Of a stretch of DNA of 64,000 nt, positions 1 through 9,134 are shown one piece after another. Position 1 is the stretch's first letter. Each line of letters begins with the position of its first letter. The notes beneath the pieces are model-generated. The model was not told where the DNA came from, ran no database searches, and worked only from the letters and a program-made list of their open reading frames with translations. Position numbers and translations under genes: made by a program. The DNA is taken from positions 1,054,001 through 1,118,000 of the forward strand of contig OZ220680.1 of NCBI GenBank assembly GCA_965116345.1. Reading direction: 5' to 3'. Source of the DNA: VXYL01 sp965116345 (GTDB lineage: Bacteria; Pseudomonadota; Gammaproteobacteria; Pseudomonadales; Azotimanducaceae).

Positions 1-50
1 GTGGTAGTGTCCGATCCTGCCAGCGAGCTGTTCTCACGGTCGACCGGCAA

Positions 51-207
51 CTAGGGAAGGTCTGATCAAGACCTTCCCTAGCGCGGCACAGGGATGTGCC
101 GCCAAATTCAACGACGCAAGGAATTGAATTTGCACGCAAAAAAAGACCGCGCTCTTATTTTTGCGTTTCTGATCAAGCCAAGAATGGCTTGATCAGAGCA
201 TTCCTAG
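51..207 (+). mobile_element. MITE-like element, copy A (IS5-type ends, CTAG target duplication)
   Basis: The element is bounded by CTAG on both sides. Its left end (GGGAAGGTCTGATCAAG) and the reverse complement of its right end (GAATGCTCTGATCAAG) form imperfect terminal inverted repeats. The interior folds into successive hairpins: 13-bp arms at 51-81, GCGGCACA/TGTGCCGC at about 92-111, CAAATTCAA/TTGAATTTG, ACGCAAAAA/TTTTTGCGT, and TGATCAAGCCA/TGGCTTGATCA near the right end. There is no coding capacity. GGAAGGT-type ends with a 4-bp CTAG duplication are typical of IS5-family transposition, so this is probably a non-autonomous derivative; that assignment is inference. It is about 95% identical by eye to an inverted copy at 42325-42480 and ends 15 bp before the sigma-factor start codon. 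It accounts for nearly all of the first 222 bases; I see nothing recognisable in bases 1-50. Confidence 0.8.
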
Positions 208-222
208 CCCTCGAGCTTCGGC

Positions 223-780
223 ATGGACGAAGGACAACAACAAAAGAATGCGCCGGAATACGACCAAACCGCCGCGCTAGCCCGTCAATACGGTCCCGCG
301 CTGGCGCGCTATTTCCGCAAGCGCCTGCAGCAGCAGTCCCGACTGGCGCGATACACGGATGTCGACGACTTGGTGCAGGAGGTCCTGACACGCCTGTTGG
401 TGCGCGGTGACCGCCAGCCCATCGAACAGCCCGAGTCGTACCTCCTGCGTGCCGCGGCAAATGTTTGGCGGGATCTTCTGCGTCGCTCCAGAACCCGGCG
501 GGTCGATGACCACGACGAATACGTCGAGGATCGGCATGCGCTTGAGGATGACGGTCCTGATCGCGTCTTGGAAGGTAGGGAGGCGATCAGCGCGATTCTC
601 GCGTCCATCGGCGAACTACCCGACCGGACGCGGCACGTCTTCGTCCTGCGCCGGATCGAAGGCATGCAGCAAAAGGCGGTCGCCCGGCGACTTGAAATTT
701 CGGTGAGCGCGGTCGAGAAACACATGATCAGGGCGATTCGACATCTCGCGACGGCACAGCCGGGCGGGCGCGGCGGATGA
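223..780 (+). CDS. ECF RNA polymerase sigma factor (FecI-like)
   Basis: This 185-residue protein has the length and layout of an extracytoplasmic-function sigma factor. Sigma region 2 spans roughly residues 20-92 and contains DVDDLVQEVLTRLL. A variable acidic linker follows, and region 4 (about 122-176) carries a helix-turn-helix around ELPDRTRHVFVLRRIEG and KAVARRLEISVSAVEKHM. Such factors direct RNA polymerase to a few envelope-stress or nutrient-uptake promoters and are held inactive by a membrane anti-sigma protein. Its stop overlaps the start of the FecR gene (ATGA), and a TonB receptor with a signalling domain follows, the classical FecI-FecR-FecA arrangement. The start lies 15 bp after a MITE-like repeat and has no obvious Shine-Dalgarno sequence, so the transposon end may supply or disturb its leader. 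Confidence 0.9.
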   Translation: MDEGQQQKNAPEYDQTAALARQYGPALARYFRKRLQQQSRLARYTDVDDLVQEVLTRLLVRGDRQPIEQPESYLLRAAANVWRDLLRRSRTRRVDDHDEYVEDRHALEDDGPDRVLEGREAISAILASIGELPDRTRHVFVLRRIEGMQQKAVARRLEISVSAVEKHMIRAIRHLATAQPGGRGG

Positions 781-1856
781 CTCGTCGAAGGCACAATCGA
801 GGCGTCGACCGGCTGTCGGAAGCCGCCTACTGGGCGGTGCGCCTGGACGCCAAGGACAGCGGTCCGGCTGATCGGGCGGCGTTCGAGGCGTGGCGCAACG
901 CCGACGACGACAACGCCGGCGCCTACGTCCGTGTGCAGCGGGGGTTGGCATCCGTCGACCGACATTCCGCAAGTCCGGAACTGACCGCCTTGGGCGACCA
1001 GGCCCTGGCCGAAACCGCGACAGCGCGGTGGCGCTGGTCCGCGGCCGCTGCCGTGCTGCTGGCCGTGGGCGCGGTGATCCTGGCGATCGTTCCCCGCGAG
1101 GAGGTCGACAGGCGCAACCCTGGCGCGGAAGCACCCGCCGAACCCCTGGTGTTCGACACCGCCGTCGGTGAACGCTCCACCGTCGCGTTGCCCGACGAAT
1201 CCATCATCACGTTGAACACCAACTCGCTGCTCCATGCGTACTTCGCTCCGGACTCGGACGTGCGGCGCGTGATCCTGGTTCGGGGTCAGGCACACTTCGA
1301 CGTCGAACATGATCCGCGGCCGTTCGAGGTCATCGCCGAGAACCGCCGCATCGTCGCCCTCGGTACCGCGTTCGATGTCCGGATCGATCCCACGTTCGGC
1401 GTCCAGGTGACCTTGCTCGAGGGTCGGGTGTCGGTGGATGAGATCGAATCCTCGACGAACGCGGACCTTGCTCCCGAACTGTCTTCGAGGCGCACCGAAC
1501 TTCAACCTGGTGAACAGTTCAGATCCGGATCCGCCGCGCCTGCGAAGGTGACGCCGGGCGACATGGAACGGGCCACGAGCTGGCGAGAAGGCCGGCTCGT
1601 GTTCCGCAACGACACCCTCGCGCGCGCGGTGCGGGAGATCAACCGCTACAGCTTCGACAAGATCTACATCGACGAGCATGCGGCGCTCCACGATGTACGG
1701 ATCAGCGGCGTATTCAGCACAGGGAGCACGCGAACGTTCGTCAAGGCGGTCCAGACCGTCCACCCGATCGAAGCCCGGTCAGTGGGTCCCGGGCACATGG
1801 AACTCTCGTGGCGCGATCCCGGCGCCGGTGCCGATACCGCGATTGAAGGATCGTGA
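777..1856 (+). CDS. FecR-family anti-sigma / transmembrane signal transducer
   Basis: The protein has 359 residues. Residues about 10-60 resemble the FecR N-terminal cytoplasmic domain (YWAVRLDAKDSGPADRAAFEAW). One transmembrane helix lies at about 86-105. A periplasmic FecR beta domain spans about 128-225 (RGQAHFDVEHD, ALGTAFDVRID, TLLEGRVSV), and a C-terminal STN-like domain covers about 275-345 (TLARAVREINRYS). Proteins of this family relay ligand occupancy of a TonB-dependent receptor to the cognate sigma factor. The start ATG overlaps the sigma factor stop, implying translational coupling. The gene ends just before the TonB receptor frame, so sigma factor, anti-sigma and receptor probably form one operon. 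I see no frameshift or missing segment. Confidence 0.9.
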   Translation: MTRRRHNRGVDRLSEAAYWAVRLDAKDSGPADRAAFEAWRNADDDNAGAYVRVQRGLASVDRHSASPELTALGDQALAETATARWRWSAAAAVLLAVGAVILAIVPREEVDRRNPGAEAPAEPLVFDTAVGERSTVALPDESIITLNTNSLLHAYFAPDSDVRRVILVRGQAHFDVEHDPRPFEVIAENRRIVALGTAFDVRIDPTFGVQVTLLEGRVSVDEIESSTNADLAPELSSRRTELQPGEQFRSGSAAPAKVTPGDMERATSWREGRLVFRNDTLARAVREINRYSFDKIYIDEHAALHDVRISGVFSTGSTRTFVKAVQTVHPIEARSVGPGHMELSWRDPGAGADTAIEGS

Positions 1857-1857
1857 T

Positions 1858-4800
1858 GTGAGGGAAATGCGGGCAGTTGCGTCTATCTGTCCAAGGCCCA
1901 ACGGGCCCGGGGGATCGAAAGACGTACCGCAACGACGACTCGGAAGCAGATGGCGGACCATACTCCGCCTCAACACGCGACACGGCCGACCGCGGCACCA
2001 TGCCATCGGCTTGGTCCTGTTGCCGCTCGCTATGCCGTGGACGTCTACCGCGGCGGATACGACGAAGCCCAATCAGCCCGTCGTTTTCGAGATCGAGGCC
2101 CAGGATCTCGGTAGTGCCCTCAACGAGTTCGCACTGCAGAGCGGCAGGGAGATTCTTTTCGAGGAAGCCCAGGTCGCCGACGAGGATAGCGAAGGCATTC
2201 GAGGTCCCTACGAGCCCATTGCGGCGCTCGAGCACCTGCTCGCCGAGGCCGACCTCGGCTACCGGGTAAACGAACTTGATACGATACTAGTGGGCAACAC
2301 GTCGACAACATGGGAGAGAGAAGCCATGCGCATTGACAGCAGGAACAGACCGCAGGTTCGACGGACTTGGGGGTTCAGACGACTCGCAAACGTCCTCGCG
2401 GCCGCGGTCACGGTCGGAGGCACCGCCTTCGCAGGTGCCCAGGAGAGCGATGCCGAGGAAACCGATGCGGAAGACCAGATCGAAGAGGTCGTCGTAGTCG
2501 GCATCCGCGGCAGCATGCAGCAGTCGCTGGAGCGTAAACGACAAGCGGACCACTTCGTCGACGCCATCACCGCCGAGGACATTGGCGCGTTTCCCGAGCA
2601 GAACCTGGCCGAGGCCCTGCAACGGGTGAGCGGGGTCGCCATCGACCGCAAGAGCGGCGAGGGCAAGTTCGTCAGCGTCCGCGGGCTCGGTCCCCAATTC
2701 GTGCAAACCACGATCGGGGGGCGTGTTTCGGCGTCAAACAACGCGCCGGGAAGCCACGACGGCCGCGGCCAGACGAACCCGAAGTCCCGCGTCGTCGGCT
2801 TCGACGCGTTCCAGACCGGGTTGGTACAGGCCGTCGAGGTGCACAAGTCGCCCCGGGCCGATCACGTCGAGGGAGGGCTCGGCGGTTTCGTGGACATCCA
2901 GGCGCGCAGACCCTTGAACCTGGGCGAACGGCATATCGCTTTCGCGCTGGATTCCACCGTCAACGAGCTGGCGGACGACACTGCACCCGGCCTATTTGCG
3001 CTCTACAGCGACACGCTGAGCGAAACCGTGGGCTTGATGGTCTCGGCCCAGTGGGACAACCGGGTCTTCCGGTCGGACTCCGTACACCACAACGGCTACA
3101 TCAACAATCCCCTGCCGGTGGTGGTCAACGGCGTGGACATGGGAGCCGGGTACTACCCGAAACAGATTCACGGGGAACTGCACATTACGGATCGGGACCG
3201 TTTCAACATCTCCTCTGCCGTGCAATTGCGGCCCTCCGACCGACTCGACATCACCTTCGACATGCTCTACACCAGCAATGTCGCCGACGAGACGGACTAC
3301 TGGCAGTCCTTCCGCCTGTCCCAGGGGCACCCCAGGATCACGGCCGCTACGCGCACGGAAGACAACGGCACCGGCATATTCACCATGATCTCCACCTCCG
3401 GCGCGGGCGCGTTCATGCAGCACGCCACCGAGGAGGTCGAGAACATCGCCGTGAACTATGGCGCCAACCTGGAGTTCCAGGCCACCGACAACCTATTCTT
3501 CAACGTGGATCTGGCGGTTTCCGACACGGAAGCCCCGATCATGAACCGGGATGCCCTGATGCGGAACACGCGGGCACAGATGACATACCGGCGGGGGGAC
3601 GAGCCCGGCTCGATTCCGTCGTTGACCTCGAGTTCTCCCTTGACGGACCCCGGTTTCTACAGCGTCGTGAAACAGTCGGTGCAGGATCACATCGTCGATG
3701 ATTCGAACATCCAGTTCAGGGTGGATTCGACCTACCAACTCAGCGACGGCTGGCTCGACACGGTCCAGGTCGGCTTCCGCTACTACAGTCAGGAACGCCG
3801 GGACCGATCCAGGTACTTGAACAGCAGGGCCTTCATCAATGATCCGATCACGGAGTTCGGCGGGGGCCTTGAGTTCCCGGAGAATTCGGATTTCCTGAGC
3901 GCGCTCGGCGTGCATTTCCCCAACCCGGTCCTCAGCCCGCCCTTTCCCGCCCTTCAAGCCACGTTCGTTACCCGGGCGGACGAGATCGAGGATGGCGGCG
4001 GGTTCAACACGGGAACCGGCAAGTCCCTCGACGAATACACCTCCGGCCGCTTCAACGAGGACGTCAATCACGAGGACGACAGCATCGCGTTCTACGGCAT
4101 GGTCACGTTCAGCGGGGAGCTGGGCGACATACCGTACTCGGGCAATTTCGGCGTGCGCTACGTCGAAAACGACACCAGTTCGGAGGGGGAGGTCGCGCAG
4201 CCGTACAGTATCGACTTCAGCGACCCGACGGCACCCGAGATCCTCATTGGCCCGCCCGAGTTCATAAGCCAAGGACATGCGTACGACCACCTGCTGCCGT
4301 CCTTCAATGTTCGATTCGATCCCCGGGACGATCTCGTGGTCCGGCTGTCCCTCGCCCAGGTGATGAGTCGACCGGACTTCGGCCGTACGCGCCCCAATCT
4401 CAGCGTTCAGGCCAACAACCGCACGATGCGGGGCGGCAACGCCGAACTCGACCCGACCATCGGGGTGCAGTTCGACATGGCAGTGGAATGGTATTTCGCG
4501 GACTACTCGATCTTCTCGATCGGGCTCTTCACGAAGGACATGGACGGCTTCATCCAGGATGACTTCGTATCGGTCCCGTTCCCGAACATCATCGATCCCA
4601 TCACGCAGGCGCCCCTTGTCCTGGACTTCTTCACACCGCTAAACACCGCGGACTCGAGCCTGGTCGGCCTCGAACTGTCGTTTCAGCGGACGATGGAGGG
4701 CCTGCTGCCGGCGCCATTCGATGGGCTCGGTGTGATCACCAACTACACGCGCATCAATTCCGGGTCGGACTTCGTGAGCCAGAAGACGAATGCCTCGTAC

Positions 4801-5139
4801 AGCGTTCCGGGCTTGTCCGACAACACGGTCAACTTCACGGTGTTCTACGAGAAGGGTCCATGGGGTGGCCGCGTGTCCTACAACTTCCGCGACGAGTTCC
4901 TCGACAACATCGGTGTCGCCTGGCAACCACACCCCACTTTCGTCGAGCCGTACAGCCAGATCGATGCGGCCTTCAGCTATGCACCGAGCGAAAAGCTCAA
5001 GTTCGCCCTTGAGGCAATCAACCTGACCGACGAGAACGTCTACTACTACCACCGGTTGGGCACCAGCACCCAGAACCACTTTGCGGGCGCGATCAACGCC
5101 GGGCGTCGGTTCCAAATGGGAGTTCGATGGAAGATGTAG
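1858..5139 (+). CDS. TonB-dependent receptor with N-terminal STN domain (Xanthomonas/Caulobacter type)
   Basis: Read from GTG 1858 (alternative ATG 1867) the product is 1,093 residues. A hydrophobic leader at about 49-66 is followed by an STN (secretin/TonB short) domain at about 75-145 (FEIEAQDLGSALNEFALQSG), the module that contacts FecR-type transducers. A second, perfectly ordinary signal peptide begins at Met157 (nt 2326) and is preceded by GGGAGAGAGAAG. After it come an acidic stretch, a TonB-box-like EEVVVVG, the plug (FPEQNLAEALQRVSGVAI, VRGLGPQFVQTTIGGR) and a 22-strand-type barrel ending in MGVRWKM. The plug sequence is of the type used for carbohydrate-like substrates in Xanthomonas and Caulobacter; the substrate here is unknown. 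The gene follows sigma and fecR directly and ends at a strong terminator. Whether one fused or two separate proteins are made is unclear. Confidence 0.88.
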   Translation: MREMRAVASICPRPNGPGGSKDVPQRRLGSRWRTILRLNTRHGRPRHHAIGLVLLPLAMPWTSTAADTTKPNQPVVFEIEAQDLGSALNEFALQSGREILFEEAQVADEDSEGIRGPYEPIAALEHLLAEADLGYRVNELDTILVGNTSTTWEREAMRIDSRNRPQVRRTWGFRRLANVLAAAVTVGGTAFAGAQESDAEETDAEDQIEEVVVVGIRGSMQQSLERKRQADHFVDAITAEDIGAFPEQNLAEALQRVSGVAIDRKSGEGKFVSVRGLGPQFVQTTIGGRVSASNNAPGSHDGRGQTNPKSRVVGFDAFQTGLVQAVEVHKSPRADHVEGGLGGFVDIQARRPLNLGERHIAFALDSTVNELADDTAPGLFALYSDTLSETVGLMVSAQWDNRVFRSDSVHHNGYINNPLPVVVNGVDMGAGYYPKQIHGELHITDRDRFNISSAVQLRPSDRLDITFDMLYTSNVADETDYWQSFRLSQGHPRITAATRTEDNGTGIFTMISTSGAGAFMQHATEEVENIAVNYGANLEFQATDNLFFNVDLAVSDTEAPIMNRDALMRNTRAQMTYRRGDEPGSIPSLTSSSPLTDPGFYSVVKQSVQDHIVDDSNIQFRVDSTYQLSDGWLDTVQVGFRYYSQERRDRSRYLNSRAFINDPITEFGGGLEFPENSDFLSALGVHFPNPVLSPPFPALQATFVTRADEIEDGGGFNTGTGKSLDEYTSGRFNEDVNHEDDSIAFYGMVTFSGELGDIPYSGNFGVRYVENDTSSEGEVAQPYSIDFSDPTAPEILIGPPEFISQGHAYDHLLPSFNVRFDPRDDLVVRLSLAQVMSRPDFGRTRPNLSVQANNRTMRGGNAELDPTIGVQFDMAVEWYFADYSIFSIGLFTKDMDGFIQDDFVSVPFPNIIDPITQAPLVLDFFTPLNTADSSLVGLELSFQRTMEGLLPAPFDGLGVITNYTRINSGSDFVSQKTNASYSVPGLSDNTVNFTVFYEKGPWGGRVSYNFRDEFLDNIGVAWQPHPTFVEPYSQIDAAFSYAPSEKLKFALEAINLTDENVYYYHRLGTSTQNHFAGAINAGRRFQMGVRWKM
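2312..2323 (+). promoter_or_regulatory. Internal Shine-Dalgarno-like site before second receptor start
   Basis: A purine run GGGAGAGAGAAG ends two bases before ATG 2326, inside the receptor frame. The ATG opens a typical signal peptide (hydrophobic LANVLAAAVTVGGTAFAGAQ). The site would allow a 937-residue receptor to be translated independently of the upstream STN segment. The spacing is slightly short, and no experiment distinguishes internal initiation from read-through. Confidence 0.5.
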
Positions 5140-5160
5140 CTGATCAGCAGTAGGTGATCG

Positions 5161-5192
5161 GGGGTGGCCAGCAGCTTTGGCCACCCCTTTTT
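5161..5192 (+). terminator. Rho-independent terminator after the TonB receptor
   Basis: GGGGTGGCC at 5161-5169 pairs perfectly with GGCCACCCC at 5179-5187 across a 9-base loop. It is followed immediately by TTTTTCTTTTT. It sits about 22 bases after the receptor stop and should end the sigma-fecR-receptor transcript, making the following membrane-protein gene a separate unit. Confidence 0.92.
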
Positions 5193-5295
5193 CTTTTTCG
5201 ACTCACGGTTCGCCGAACAGACTCGGATCGAACACGTCAACCCCGCACTCGCACCAAGGCGAATCTGACCGATTCCACGCGGATCGTATGAGGCC

Positions 5296-8200
5296 GTGCT
5301 GAACGCCCTCCCAAGGCAAGAAATCTCATCGCTTGCTGCCTGTTGGGCAGTGGGTTTCAGGGTATCGGTACGAACAGTCCGATTTCGGCTCATGACTGCC
5401 GTGGTGGTGAGCGCCTGTGCAGGGGTCTCGGTGTTCTATGCCGAGTTGCATCAGCAAGTTGCGGGCTTGTTCTCCGTTGCCGAGGTCGTTTCAGGTTCGG
5501 CAATGCTGCCAAGGCATGGTGCGGCGATGCTCTTGGCCGCCGCAGTCGCGTGTGTCCTGTTGGCTTTCGATCTGCGCACTCGCGAGGTTGGCGACGGCAT
5601 CTCGGATGTGGTCGATTCGAGACCTGTTTCCAACTTGTCGATACTGGCGGGCAGATTTCTGGGTGTGGCATCGGCGGGCACACTAACTCTCGCGACGGCG
5701 CTGGCTGCCATCGGGATTGCCGGATACGTCGTCGGCAACCGGAGTATCCCCTGGTCATCGGTACTCGCTTTCCTTCTGATCGACACAGTACCGGCGATGG
5801 TACTTTGGTCCGCCGTGTTGTCTTTGCTTGCTTCGGTGATACGCCGCCCGCTGTTAGTGATCCTCGGCGCGATTTCGGTAATTGGTTGCTACGTAGGCGC
5901 ACTGGCGGTCTTGCCGGGTTACGTCACAAGCGACATCAGTGTGGTGACCGGATACCTAGAGATGCGCCGAGAGATGCTCCGCGTCGACTTCGTGGACATC
6001 TTGTACAAGAAAGTACCTACGATACTGCTTGCCGTCGGATGCTTGGCGCTGTCGGCTGCGGCCTACCGCCGAAGCGACGACCGCAAAGCGATGATGTCGA
6101 TCCTCGGTGCTCCCATTGTCCTGTTGGGCTTGGCTACGTGGGGACTCATCGCCTGGAATGCGTGGCAGGAAATCGAGCAACGCGATCGGTGGCGATCTTC
6201 AATGATCGCGAATGGTGCTGGCGCAGCTGCCGTGGACGTTCAGCACATTTCGGGACAGGTTCGAATTGAACCACGCGCGGGGTTAAGCGCCGAGATTGAC
6301 ATACAACTTTCTGGTATCAGCTCCGAGGGTCACGCGCTGGCATTCCGTCTGAACCCTGGACTGGAAGTCGATGCGGTGCGCATGGCCGAACACGCGGTCG
6401 AATACTCCCACGAATCCGGCCTACTCAAGGTTGAGATGCCTCAGTCGGTGCGCGGTGAGCCGAATGCGGTGCTCTCCGTGGATTACCACGGCGTTCCAAA
6501 CGAAGCGTTCGGATACCTGCGAAGCGTGTTGGATTGGCGACGTGCGAGGCCCGATTTCGCCCTATGGTCGCTGGGTAGAGCAGCATCGATATTTGATCGT
6601 CAATTCGTGGCGCTGATGCCCGCATCGTATTGGCTTCCGGTGCCCGCGGTGACCCTTGACGAACGCGGGCACGCGGACTTCTTCACGACGGAACTGCACG
6701 TCGAAGTGCCTTCTTCGTGGAAGATCGCCGGACCGGGCAGGCGAGAAGGCGCCGGACCGGTCTACTCACTCGTGTCGGCGACTCCCGTATCGCAGGTGGG
6801 CGTCGTTGCCGCTGAATATCACGGTCGTTCTCTCGTAGTGGACGGGGTCGAAGTCGAGCTCCTGCTCATGCCTAGGGATGGGAGACGGGCGGAAGATCTC
6901 GCCGAACTGGGACGGTTGATTACCAACGACCTTGGTGAATTCCTCGGGGAAGCCGCGAGCCTCGGCATTCACTATCCACACGAGAGGTTGAGCTTTGTCG
7001 AAGTGCCCGCGCATCTTCGATCCTACGGAGGCGGATGGCGTATGGATGCCGCTCTTTCGCTTCCCGGTGTTGTTGCCATTCGCGAAAATGCAGTGGGAGC
7101 AGTTCTGTCGTGGGCGGGGTCGTCGGAATGGAGCGTGGACGAGAAGTTGCACGCAATCTCATCGCACCTGCGCAACGACATAGCGGATCCAAACCTACAC
7201 TTGCTGCTGTCCAGAAGCCTGTTTGGGTCGCAGACGGACGCCGTCGGAGATGGTGCTGTGGCCTTGGCGATGCTGTTCGACACGCTCGTTTCGCGTCTGC
7301 TGGGAGGGAGTGGAAGGGCCTACTCGATCTACGAAGCCCTCGATGCTCGGAGATTCGGCAATGTCATCGATCGCGCACACCGGTCCTCGTTGGTACTTGA
7401 ACTCGCTTCCGACACCGTGAACGTACTCGGGGCGCCGGTGGCCTCGGGCACTTGGCGACGCGCCCATCGGGAAGCCCTCGTCGACCTGAACCCTTGGCAA
7501 GAGCCAGAGCAAGCGTTGGACGTCCTGAGTTTGAAGACGGGAAGAATGGCGGACTACATCTTGGATCGCATTGGGCGGGAGCGCACGGCAAGCGTTGTGA
7601 TGACGCTACGTCAGCGCTTTGCCGGGCGCAGCTACACGGCTGCGGATGCGGTTGCCGTAGTGTCCTCGATCGACGCGGGACTAGGAGAGGACATCGCAAG
7701 CTGGCTGCACGAACCGGCGCTGGGAGGGATCGTGGCATCCGACGCGGACGTGGTTCGGCTTGGTGAGGATGCCGCCGGCAGACCGCAGTACCTGACAAGG
7801 TTGTACGTACGCAACGAAGAAGCTACGCGAGCTCTTGTTAGATTCCACGTCGGAGCACGTTTCGGCTCGGCGATGGTTATGTACGATGAAGGCCCGGTGA
7901 GAATCGACGGCGAGTCGTCGGTCGAGGCGCGGTTGTTGAGTCGTTTGAATCCGGATGAGGTGTTCATCGAGACGTACCTTGCGCTTAATCGAGGTCCCAT
8001 CCATGTTGATGTCTCCAGCACAATGCAACGAAGCCGTCAGGACAAAGACGTGCAGCCTGGAATCGTTCAAAGCGACTGGTCCCCGCCTTCGCCAGCTCCA
8101 ATTGTGGTTGACGATCTGGATTCCGGTTTTTACCTTTTCCCTCACTCCGCCGGGACCGGCGGCGTGTTCGACCAGGTGCATGCGGGTCGGTCGCTGCCCG

Positions 8201-8889
8201 ATGAGCGTAGGACACATCGCCCGGTTTTGGTTCTAGACGACCGAGACCAACATGACGAGCTTTGGCATGGTGGACGCTCGCGAGATGGCCGTTTGCCTTT
8301 GCCCGAGTGGCTGCGTGGCCTTTGGGGACCGTTGTCAAGAGAGTCCAGTGACTGGTCACGCGTGGATCTGTCGTCGGCCTGGGGCAAGTATAGGCATACG
8401 TTAGTCTTTGGACCCCCTGGTGGTGCCGAACATGCAGCGGCTTTCGGTACCCAACTCCCCTGCACGGGTCGATGGCACTTGGACTTCCACAATCCGGACC
8501 TGACCGTCATCGCGCCCCAACGTCTTGAGGGCGCGGAGGCCGTGGTCACTGATCGCGCTCCGGTTTCGGACCAGGAGGTCGCCTATCACCTGGAGGTGGT
8601 CACGCCCAACCAAGAGATCGAGACGGACTACGACGTCACTCTTGCGCCAAGGGGTTGGGTCCCGGTCGGCTCGTTCAAGCTTGCCAATGGTCCTGTCTAT
8701 GTCGTGGTATCGGCGAAGTCCTCGGGTCGTTCCTCGGGTCGTTCCTCGGGTCGTTCCTCGGGTCGTATAGTGGCGGACGCCGTCCGCTGGGACGCTGAAT
8801 GCGTACAACCACAACCGCACCTGCCTGCCGATGGGGCGCACCGCAAGGCGAGGACATGGATCACTCGTGACGCGATTCATTTCCATTGA
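5296..8889 (+). CDS. ABC-2-like membrane protein fused to a degenerate M1-peptidase-like region and a golvesin-like C-terminus
   Basis: The 1,197-residue product starts at GTG 5296 (Met33, nt 5392, is an alternative). About seven hydrophobic segments occupy the first 290 residues, like the permease half of proteins annotated as ABC transporter permease/M1 aminopeptidase. A long non-membrane region follows, with M1-like beta-rich character (RSVLDWRRARPDFALWSLG, LPGVVAIREN). However, no zinc-binding HExxH was found anywhere, so peptidase activity is unlikely. The last ~120 residues (GRWHLDFHNPD, WVPVGSFKLANGPVYVVVSA, IVADAVRW) match the golvesin/Xly carbohydrate-binding-like fold pattern, interrupted by four SSGR repeats. 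No ATP-binding subunit is adjacent. It lies between a TonB receptor and giant surface proteins, so a role in envelope export or assembly is possible but unproven. Confidence 0.65.
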   Translation: MLNALPRQEISSLAACWAVGFRVSVRTVRFRLMTAVVVSACAGVSVFYAELHQQVAGLFSVAEVVSGSAMLPRHGAAMLLAAAVACVLLAFDLRTREVGDGISDVVDSRPVSNLSILAGRFLGVASAGTLTLATALAAIGIAGYVVGNRSIPWSSVLAFLLIDTVPAMVLWSAVLSLLASVIRRPLLVILGAISVIGCYVGALAVLPGYVTSDISVVTGYLEMRREMLRVDFVDILYKKVPTILLAVGCLALSAAAYRRSDDRKAMMSILGAPIVLLGLATWGLIAWNAWQEIEQRDRWRSSMIANGAGAAAVDVQHISGQVRIEPRAGLSAEIDIQLSGISSEGHALAFRLNPGLEVDAVRMAEHAVEYSHESGLLKVEMPQSVRGEPNAVLSVDYHGVPNEAFGYLRSVLDWRRARPDFALWSLGRAASIFDRQFVALMPASYWLPVPAVTLDERGHADFFTTELHVEVPSSWKIAGPGRREGAGPVYSLVSATPVSQVGVVAAEYHGRSLVVDGVEVELLLMPRDGRRAEDLAELGRLITNDLGEFLGEAASLGIHYPHERLSFVEVPAHLRSYGGGWRMDAALSLPGVVAIRENAVGAVLSWAGSSEWSVDEKLHAISSHLRNDIADPNLHLLLSRSLFGSQTDAVGDGAVALAMLFDTLVSRLLGGSGRAYSIYEALDARRFGNVIDRAHRSSLVLELASDTVNVLGAPVASGTWRRAHREALVDLNPWQEPEQALDVLSLKTGRMADYILDRIGRERTASVVMTLRQRFAGRSYTAADAVAVVSSIDAGLGEDIASWLHEPALGGIVASDADVVRLGEDAAGRPQYLTRLYVRNEEATRALVRFHVGARFGSAMVMYDEGPVRIDGESSVEARLLSRLNPDEVFIETYLALNRGPIHVDVSSTMQRSRQDKDVQPGIVQSDWSPPSPAPIVVDDLDSGFYLFPHSAGTGGVFDQVHAGRSLPDERRTHRPVLVLDDRDQHDELWHGGRSRDGRLPLPEWLRGLWGPLSRESSDWSRVDLSSAWGKYRHTLVFGPPGGAEHAAAFGTQLPCTGRWHLDFHNPDLTVIAPQRLEGAEAVVTDRAPVSDQEVAYHLEVVTPNQEIETDYDVTLAPRGWVPVGSFKLANGPVYVVVSAKSSGRSSGRSSGRSSGRIVADAVRWDAECVQPQPHLPADGAHRKARTWITRDAIHFH
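8719..8766 (+). repeat. Four perfect 12-bp tandem repeats encoding SSGR
   Basis: The unit TCCTCGGGTCGT occurs four times without mismatch at 8719, 8731, 8743 and 8755. The unit is a multiple of three, so copy-number change keeps the frame. It lengthens a Ser-Gly-Arg loop directly before the IVADAVRW strand of the golvesin-like domain. Confidence 0.97.
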
Positions 8890-9134
8890 CAAACTCGAAC
8901 AACTCCTGAACAGTTGACCCCTTGGGTCCGCCCGACGCTGGCTATGAGGTGTACCAGCTCGAGTCGGCCTCGGCGCGTCCGAAACCGCTCGCCTGGTCGC
9001 GCCGAGGCCACAGCACGGCGAGCATCCCGGCATCCGACATCGCGTCGCGTGCATTGGGATTAGTTGATCCAAGCGCCTCGTTTCCCCCTCAAGGCCCGCC
9101 TGGCCGAAACCTCGATCATCCACGAAGCGCCAAG

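Noticed and set aside
309..1763. Long open frame on the minus strand opposite sigma and fecR (484 codons)
   Set aside because: It is antisense to two genes with clear family motifs; low stop density in high-GC DNA explains it, and its translation shows no domain.
6200..8400. Active M1 aminopeptidase in the C-terminal half of the ABC-2-like protein
   Set aside because: No HExxH plus downstream Glu could be found; only the general layout resembles the peptidase fusion.
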